Assembly: GCA_039927975.1 (NCBI GenBank)
Contig: JBDSTZ010000060.1
Location: 1 to 20,638 of the forward strand
DNA from: JBDSTZ01 sp039927975
GTDB lineage: Bacteria; Pseudomonadota; Gammaproteobacteria; Burkholderiales; Burkholderiaceae_D
Length of the DNA: 20,638 nt
Direction of reading: 5' to 3'
Part shown: in pieces, positions 15,839 to 20,638 of the stretch
Layout of the letters: each line of letters opens with the position of its first letter
How positions within the stretch are numbered: position 1 is the stretch's first letter
Translations under genes and position numbers: made by a program
Notes under the pieces: generated by a model
The model's input: only the letters and a program-made list of their open reading frames with translations
Database searches by the model: none
Told to the model about the DNA's origin: nothing

Positions 15839-15863
15839 ACCGTCCTCCTTGCGGAACCGGTTT
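15837..15863 (+). terminator. Hairpin terminator between convergent units
   Basis: AAACCG-TCC (15837-15845) pairs with GGA-(AC bulge)-CGGTTT (15853-15863) around a seven-base loop, and two further Ts follow, giving a run of five T. It begins inside the stop codon of the ATP-grasp gene and lies five bases before the end of the convergent deacetylase gene. The T-run favours the plus strand; on the minus strand the downstream T-tract is shorter (TTTA). Confidence 0.5.
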
Positions 15864-15867
15864 TTGT

Positions 15868-16848
15868 CTAGGCCGCCACCTGCGCTTCGGTGCGCAAATT
15901 CTTCGCCATCCGCACCGCGAAGCGCAGGTGCGTGCGGTCCCACGGGCTAAAGCGCGGCAACTGATAGGCGTCCGGCCGCTTGCTGGCGCCCCACGAAGTC
16001 GACACCGCGCCTTCAAAGCCCAGCTCCCGCGCGATGCCTACATGCTCGGCCTGGTAGTCGGCGCCCGGCTTGCCGTTCGGATAGGCAAACAGCGGCACCG
16101 CGCCGCCGATCATGTCCTCCAGCGTGGCCTTGCCCTGGGCGATCTCCGACTTCGCCAGCGAGGCGGGAATCTTCGCCAGGATCGGGTGGTTCACCGTGTG
16201 TCCGCCAATGCCCATGCCGGCCGCGTGCAGCTCGCGCACCTGGGCGGTGCTCATCATCAGGTTGTCGGGTAGGTCGACCTTCACCAGATCGACCAGGCGG
16301 TTGACCTGATCGAGGCGCTCGCCCATCGGCAGATACTTGAGCTGGCCGATCAGGCCGGTGATGGCGCGCTTGCGCTCTTCCACCGAGGTGAGCGCATGCT
16401 TTCCCAGGCCCAGTGCGCCGGCGTCAATCGCGCCGTCGGGCGCGCGCCGCACCAGCTCGATGACGGTGTCGTTCCACATGCGACCACCGTTCAGGAAGCC
16501 GGTGGCGACAAAAAAAGTCGCGTTCAGGCCATGCCGCTGCAGAATCGGCAGCGCCACTTCGGCGTTGTCGGCATAGCCGTCGTCGAAAGTGATGCAGGCC
16601 GCGCGCGGCGGCAGGGTGCCGGCCTTGACGTGGCGCACGGCGTCGATCAGGGGAATCACGTGGAACATCGACTTGATCAGCCGCAGGTGCAGGTCGAAGT
16701 CGTCCTTGTCCAGCTCGGCGGGGAACAGCGGATCGCGGCTCGGCAGTACCCGGTGATAAATCAGGATCGACAAGCCGCTGGCGCCGCCCGGCGAGAGCAC
16801 GCGGATCAGCGCTTTGCCGAGCGTGAATGAAGTGTCAGACGAAGCCAT
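15868..16848 (-). CDS. Polysaccharide deacetylase (CE4/NodB domain)
   Basis: A 326-residue protein with clear CE4 motifs: 'ILIYHRVLP' (29-36), 'ITFDDGYADN' with D89/D90 (86-95), 'GGHTVNHP' with H217 and H221 (215-222), and 'FAYPNGKPGADY' (254-265). D90 with the two His residues forms the usual metal site, so it should be active in removing N-acetyl (or O-acetyl) groups. An insertion of about 90 residues separates the first and second motifs. No clear signal peptide precedes the domain, though the first 30 residues are mildly hydrophobic, so the compartment is uncertain. It is the last gene of the minus-strand unit, 45 bases after the O-ligase. The ribosome site before the ATG is weak. It is not closely similar to the divergent deacetylase at 11786-12820. 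Confidence 0.92.
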   Translation of the reverse strand: MASSDTSFTLGKALIRVLSPGGASGLSILIYHRVLPSRDPLFPAELDKDDFDLHLRLIKSMFHVIPLIDAVRHVKAGTLPPRAACITFDDGYADNAEVALPILQRHGLNATFFVATGFLNGGRMWNDTVIELVRRAPDGAIDAGALGLGKHALTSVEERKRAITGLIGQLKYLPMGERLDQVNRLVDLVKVDLPDNLMMSTAQVRELHAAGMGIGGHTVNHPILAKIPASLAKSEIAQGKATLEDMIGGAVPLFAYPNGKPGADYQAEHVGIARELGFEGAVSTSWGASKRPDAYQLPRFSPWDRTHLRFAVRMAKNLRTEAQVAA

Positions 16849-16893
16849 AGCGATATGCGATCAAAAGGGAAGGGACGGGGCCGCGCGGGCGGA

Positions 16894-18192
16894 TCATACG
16901 GTTTCCTTGCGGGCGCGCCCGCCGATCGGCGCGACCGGCTTGACGATCTTTGCCGCCGGCGCCAACTCGCGCTCGACCACCAGCTTGGTGGCGACGATCG
17001 CCACCATCAGGTAATACGGCACGTCGAAATAGGCCAGGCTGAGGAAGGCGCCGCCGACGGCGAAGCCGAGCAGAGACACCTGGATCATCAGGCTCAGGTT
17101 GAATGCCCATTTCAGGTCGGGCTCCAGCTTGGTGAGCTTGATCACCGCCGAGCAGGTGCGCCAGGTCAGGAAACCGATGGCGAGGTAGATGGCCAGGCCA
17201 ATGAAGCCATGCTCGCCCAGCACCTGGAAATAAATGCTGTGGGCAGCGTGCACGTCTTCCGGCACCGGCGCGTATTTCTGGAACGTCAGGTAATCGTAAA
17301 TCTGGAAACCGCCGCCGAGCGGGCGGTCCTGCGCCAGGTTGATCGCCATTTTCCAGGCGTTGACCCGGCCCATGGCCGACTCGTCTTCCTTGTACTCGTT
17401 GATGGTGTCCATGCGCTCGAACCACTTGGCCGGCATCGCCGCCAGCAGCACCGGGGTGATCAGGATCAGCGACAGGCCCACGGTGACCTTTTCCTTGCTC
17501 TTGAGCCAAAGGAAGGCGCCCATCGCGACCACCGCCAGCATCGCCCCGCGCGAATACGACCCGAGCGCCGACAGCGCGCACAAGACCATCGACACCATGA
17601 AGGCGATGCGGTAGTAGCGCTGCTTGGTCAGGGTCATCAGGTAGTACATCAACGGAATCACCATGACGAAGGCGAGCGCAACTTCGTTGTTGCCGTCGAT
17701 GAAGGTACCTGCGGGGCCCCACACGCGTTCGGTGGCGCCGCTGCGGATAGTGAACACGCCGCCCTTGACGCCGTAGTAACCGATCGAGATGACGATCGAC
17801 CAGATGATGGCAGTGATGTGCTCGCGTTTCTTGAGCAGGGCCAGCACGACCAGCGTCATGAACCAGATCTTCAAGACCTTGTTCCACTGGTCGTAGTTAA
17901 TTTCCGGATGCAGGCCGGTGATGGCCGTCAGGCTCATCCAGAAGAAGAACAGGATGAACAAGACGATCACCGGCGGCATCGGCAGCTTCTTGTCTTCCTT
18001 CGTGATCACCAGGCTGACCAGGGTGGTGGCGGCGATCAGGGCGGCGAACGGGAAGGAGCGGGCGAAGCCCCAGCCTTGCGCGTGCGGGTTCATCACGCTG
18101 ATCCAGATCCACAGCACGGCGCCCCAGTAGGGTCTCTTGAAGACGATCGGCAGCGCGCCGAACACGACGATGGTGACGAACAAGTCCCTCAT
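16894..18192 (-). CDS. O-antigen ligase/polymerase-like membrane protein, exosortase A-associated type
   Basis: A 432-residue polytopic inner-membrane protein. 'LGSYSRGAML' (about 210-219) and 'VHAAHSIYFQVLGEHGFIG' (314-332), the latter in the large periplasmic loop, are hallmarks of the Wzy/WaaL O-antigen ligase family. The N-terminus 'MRDLFVTIVVFGALPIVFKRPYWG' and overall sequence agree with the subfamily I recall as TIGR03097, 'probable O-glycosylation ligase, exosortase A-associated'. It would polymerise repeat units or transfer glycan to an acceptor, possibly protein, at the periplasmic face. GAGGTG sits about eight bases before the ATG. It follows the PaaK-like gene by 51 bases. Whether it is a polymerase or a protein O-glycosylation ligase cannot be decided from sequence. 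Confidence 0.92.
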   Translation of the reverse strand: MRDLFVTIVVFGALPIVFKRPYWGAVLWIWISVMNPHAQGWGFARSFPFAALIAATTLVSLVITKEDKKLPMPPVIVLFILFFFWMSLTAITGLHPEINYDQWNKVLKIWFMTLVVLALLKKREHITAIIWSIVISIGYYGVKGGVFTIRSGATERVWGPAGTFIDGNNEVALAFVMVIPLMYYLMTLTKQRYYRIAFMVSMVLCALSALGSYSRGAMLAVVAMGAFLWLKSKEKVTVGLSLILITPVLLAAMPAKWFERMDTINEYKEDESAMGRVNAWKMAINLAQDRPLGGGFQIYDYLTFQKYAPVPEDVHAAHSIYFQVLGEHGFIGLAIYLAIGFLTWRTCSAVIKLTKLEPDLKWAFNLSLMIQVSLLGFAVGGAFLSLAYFDVPYYLMVAIVATKLVVERELAPAAKIVKPVAPIGGRARKETV

Positions 18193-18243
18193 GGCGCGTT
18201 CACCTCGGCGGTCAATGGGTGTGTCATGGCGTTGCCTGCCCTG

Positions 18244-19644
18244 TTAGCGGTAAGTCGCACTGTCGACCTTGCTGACGACGTAGCGGAATTTGCCCGACTT
18301 TTCGGGCAGGATGGCGGGTACCTGTTCAACCTCGATCCGCACTTCGCTGCCCAGCCTGGCCTTGAAGCCGCTGACGATCTTTTGCCGCAGCGCTTCGCTC
18401 AGCGGCGTTTCGGCCACCACTTGCACGCCGGTATGGTCCAGGCTTTCCTGGGTGATCTTGAACGCCTTCACTTCCGGCAAATCGCGCAGGATGTACACCA
18501 GCGCCAGGCCGTGCATCACGGTGCCGTCCTTGGTGATCAGGAAGTCGGTGCTGCGGCCCTGGATTTCCTTGAGCAGCGGCAAGCCGCGGCCGCAGCGGCA
18601 ACCGTCCGTGTCGAGCACGCCGACGTCGCCGGTGCGGTAGCGGATGAAGGGGAAGTCGCCGGTCGCCAGGTGGGTGACGACGATTTCGCCCGATTGGCCG
18701 CGCGGCACCGGCTGGCCGGCCGGATCGAGAATTTCCACGATGATGTCCTCGGCCGTCAGGTGCATGCCGCCCTGTGGGCACTGGTGGGCGATGAAGCCGG
18801 CGTCGCGCCCGCCGTAGCCGTTGGCCACCGGGCAACCGAAGGTGTCGGCAATCTGCGCGCGCTGCTCGTCGTAGAGCCGCTCGGAAGTGACGAAGGCGAC
18901 CCGGATGCCGAGGTCGTTCATGCGCACGCCCTTGGCCTTGGCGTGGCGCGCAATGTGCGACAGCGCCGACGGGTAGCCGAACAGCATGCGCGGGCGCAGG
19001 GCGCGGATCTGCGTGAGAAAAGCGTCGAGCTTTTCCTCGGACATGGCGAAGGCCGGCAGCAGTTCGGTGCGCAGCATGCGGTCGCGCACCGCGCGTGCGC
19101 TGTCCTGCGCGCCCAGTTCGATGGGCGAGCCCCAGACCACGATCTCGGGGTCGCCGATGTCGACATTCCACCAGCGCGTGGCGCGCCACTTGGCGGCGAC
19201 GTCATGGCTGACGCGCTCCTTGCCGATGTAGAAAATCAGCGGTTCGCCGCTCGAACCGCCGGTGTTGAAGCGCGCCAGGCCGTGGGCGTCGCTGGCCTTT
19301 ATGGCGTCGCCGGCGGCGCGGATCTTCGCCTTGTCGAGCAGGGGAAGCTTTTGCAGGTCGGCCAGGCTGCGCAGGTCGCGCGCCGGCTCGAAGCCGGCTG
19401 CGGCGAACAGATCGCGGTAGTAGGGCACCTTGGCCTGGGCCCGCGCCAGCAGCGCACGCAAGCGTTCGAGCTGCAGCGCCTCAAGCTTGGCCGGGGTCCA
19501 CCACTGCGATTTTTCCATGCGCTTTCGCACCGCCACGGTGGTGTGGCGCTTGAGCCGCTCGTGCAGCGGAAACAGCAGCGAGGAGACGACCTTGGTGTAC
19601 ACGCCGGTCTGCGGCGCGGTCTTGGACAGGGTGGGATTGATCAT
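18244..19644 (-). CDS. Phenylacetate-CoA ligase (PaaK/CapK)-like adenylate-forming enzyme
   Basis: A 466-residue protein of the PaaK/CapK branch of adenylate-forming enzymes. Family motifs include the phosphate loop 'NTGGSSGEP' (127-135), 'LFGYPSALSH' (221-230), 'NGYGGRDAGF' (275-284), 'YRTGDVG' (336-342), 'GRSTDFLITKDG' (363-374) and a C-terminal 'SGKFRYV' with candidate Lys K452. A Cys-rich 'DGCRCGRGLP' is also usual for the branch. CapK-like genes are frequent in capsule and EPS loci, but their substrates are seldom known; true phenylacetate degradation is unlikely because no paa gene is nearby. The ATG at 19644 overlaps the stop of the glycosyltransferase (ATGA). The frame stays open into that gene upstream, which I treat as shadow. 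AAGG lies about 13 bases before the ATG, rather far. Confidence 0.9.
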   Translation of the reverse strand: MINPTLSKTAPQTGVYTKVVSSLLFPLHERLKRHTTVAVRKRMEKSQWWTPAKLEALQLERLRALLARAQAKVPYYRDLFAAAGFEPARDLRSLADLQKLPLLDKAKIRAAGDAIKASDAHGLARFNTGGSSGEPLIFYIGKERVSHDVAAKWRATRWWNVDIGDPEIVVWGSPIELGAQDSARAVRDRMLRTELLPAFAMSEEKLDAFLTQIRALRPRMLFGYPSALSHIARHAKAKGVRMNDLGIRVAFVTSERLYDEQRAQIADTFGCPVANGYGGRDAGFIAHQCPQGGMHLTAEDIIVEILDPAGQPVPRGQSGEIVVTHLATGDFPFIRYRTGDVGVLDTDGCRCGRGLPLLKEIQGRSTDFLITKDGTVMHGLALVYILRDLPEVKAFKITQESLDHTGVQVVAETPLSEALRQKIVSGFKARLGSEVRIEVEQVPAILPEKSGKFRYVVSKVDSATYR

Positions 19645-20638
19645 GGCTGGGTCGCTACCTTGGCAGTGCGGGGATGGATGACGGCGCGGTACACGTCGAG
19701 CAGGCGCGGCCGTACGCCAGACCAGGCGTATTGTTGCACATACCGCAGGCCGGCTTCGCGCAGGCTGGCCGCCAGCGCGGGCGCGGCGGCCAGGCGCAGC
19801 ATGGCCTCGGCCATCGCTTCGGGCGCGCGCGGCGGCACCAGCAGGGCGGTCTTGCCGTCCTCGACCATGAAGGGCACGCCGCCGACGTTGGTGCTGATCA
19901 CCGGCACCCCGCTGGCGAGCGCTTCGAGCACCGAGTTGGGCATGTTGTCGACCGTGCTGGGGTTGAGCATGACGTCGGCGCCCTGGTACAGCGCGGCCAT
20001 GCCGGCGTTGTCGACGCGGCCGGTGAAGGTGGTGGCGGCGGCGATGCCCAGTTCGCCGGCCAGCTGTTCGAGCGAGGCGCGCAGCGGACCGGAACCGGCC
20101 ACCACCAGGGTGGCGTCGGGATGCGCCGCGCGCAGCAGGGCAAAGGCGCGCAGCGCGGTCTCGTTGTCGTAGATCGGTTCGAGATTGCGCGCCACCAGCA
20201 CCCGCGGCGGCGTGCCGGCGGCCGGCAGCGGCGCGGCGGCGAAGCGCTCGAGGTTGATGATGTTCGGCACCACCTGGGTCGGCACCCGGTACTTGCCGAA
20301 CACGAATTCGAGAAAGCCGGAGGGCACGATCACCGCGCTGGCGGCCAGCATGCTCGGGCGCACCACGCCTTGCGACTTGCGCATGAAGGTGTCGGCCTCG
20401 CCGCCCCGGTAATTGACCACCACCGGGCAACCGCGCAGCTTGCCGATCCAGATCGCCGGCACGGCGAACAGATGCCAGGACCAGCCCGAATTGGCCATCA
20501 CGTGGAACAGTTGCACGCGGCCGGCGGCGCGCCACAGGTGCAGCAGGTAGGGCAGCAGGCGGAACAGCGCGCGCACGCCTTTCAGCTTGGCGGCCCAGCT
20601 TGGCTTGTAGGGCGCGTTAATCTGGATCATCTCGACCT
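19641..20638 (-). CDS. Glycosyltransferase family 4 (GT-B), 5' end outside window
   Basis: The frame is open to the window edge. An ATG at 20630 exists, but the codons before it (Val-Glu) continue the frame, and the protein from that ATG would lack the first beta strand and glycine-rich loop of GT-B enzymes. 'VEMIQINAPYKPSW' looks like the second strand region. I therefore treat the gene as cut, with perhaps 40 residues missing. Visible motifs are 'VVNYRGGEADTF', 'VLVARNLEPIYDNETALRAF' (start of the C-terminal Rossmann domain) and 'NMPNSVLEALASGVPVIST', the E-x7-E donor-binding segment. It is a retaining sugar transferase working on the lipid-linked oligosaccharide in the cytoplasm. It is first of the visible minus-strand unit and overlaps the PaaK-like gene by four bases. 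Confidence 0.9.
   Translation of the reverse strand, partial: VEMIQINAPYKPSWAAKLKGVRALFRLLPYLLHLWRAAGRVQLFHVMANSGWSWHLFAVPAIWIGKLRGCPVVVNYRGGEADTFMRKSQGVVRPSMLAASAVIVPSGFLEFVFGKYRVPTQVVPNIINLERFAAAPLPAAGTPPRVLVARNLEPIYDNETALRAFALLRAAHPDATLVVAGSGPLRASLEQLAGELGIAAATTFTGRVDNAGMAALYQGADVMLNPSTVDNMPNSVLEALASGVPVISTNVGGVPFMVEDGKTALLVPPRAPEAMAEAMLRLAAAPALAASLREAGLRYVQQYAWSGVRPRLLDVYRAVIHPRTAKVATQP

Noticed and set aside
16855..20172. A very long open frame (over 1,100 codons) on the plus strand opposite the O-ligase, PaaK-like and GT4 genes.
   Set aside because: It is antisense to three well-supported genes and its protein is rich in His, Arg, Gln and Asp with no domain, as expected from the mirror frame of GC-rich coding DNA.
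19645..20535. An N-terminal extension of the PaaK-like protein by nearly 300 codons, suggesting a fusion.
   Set aside because: The extension is the wrong frame of the GT4 gene, and the ATG at 19644 gives a protein of normal family length.
20628..20630. Treating the ATG at 20630 as the true start of the GT4 gene.
   Set aside because: The frame continues to the window edge, and the first strand and glycine-rich loop of the GT-B fold would be missing.

Overview
The window is one dense exopolysaccharide / cell-surface glycan locus from a GC-rich Gram-negative bacterium. Several proteins look like the gene set that accompanies the exosortase A (XrtA)/PEP-CTERM system: an AMP-forming acyl-CoA ligase, a PLP-dependent decarboxylase and a polytopic O-antigen-ligase-like protein. 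With the GC-rich codon use this points to a betaproteobacterium, most likely Oxalobacteraceae (Massilia/Duganella-like). That placement is inferred from protein resemblance and memory of the families, not from a search. No exosortase, PEP-CTERM substrate, RNA gene, IS element or CRISPR array was found.

Layout. (a) 1-1264, minus strand: a DegT/DnrJ/EryC1/StrS-type aminotransferase whose 3' end runs off the window. (b) 1265-1678: a divergent intergenic region, AT-rich with a GC-rich island (1431-1551) bounded by a perfect 8-bp inverted repeat. (c) 1679-11688, plus strand, eight tightly packed genes: acyl-CoA ligase, PLP decarboxylase, asparagine-synthase-like protein, GT2, flippase, second GT2, membrane acyltransferase, and a lipoprotein carbohydrate esterase. 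(d) 11689-11785: a short AT-rich promoter-like gap. (e) 11786-15838, plus strand, four coupled genes: divergent NodB-like deacetylase, low-molecular-weight phosphatase-like protein, second membrane acyltransferase, ATP-grasp ligase. (f) A hairpin terminator between convergent units. (g) 15868-20638, minus strand, read from right to left: GT4 glycosyltransferase (5' end cut by the window), PaaK/CapK-like adenylate-forming enzyme, XrtA-type O-ligase, NodB-type polysaccharide deacetylase.

How the parts may work together. The glycosyltransferases would build a lipid-linked repeat unit, the flippase would export it, and the O-ligase-like protein would polymerise it or transfer it to an acceptor. 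Two membrane acyltransferases, an envelope lipoprotein esterase and two deacetylase-fold proteins would adjust acylation. The less ordinary part is a concentration of acyl-activating and possibly amide-forming chemistry: two adenylate-forming enzymes, an amine-generating type of PLP decarboxylase, an Asn-synthase homologue with an apparently degraded glutaminase domain, an ATP-grasp ligase and a DegT aminotransferase. My working hypothesis is that the locus makes an amide- or acyl-decorated glycan. The substrates cannot be read from sequence.

Almost every gene junction within the three units is a 4-base start/stop overlap or a 1-base gap, so each unit is probably one transcript with coupled translation.
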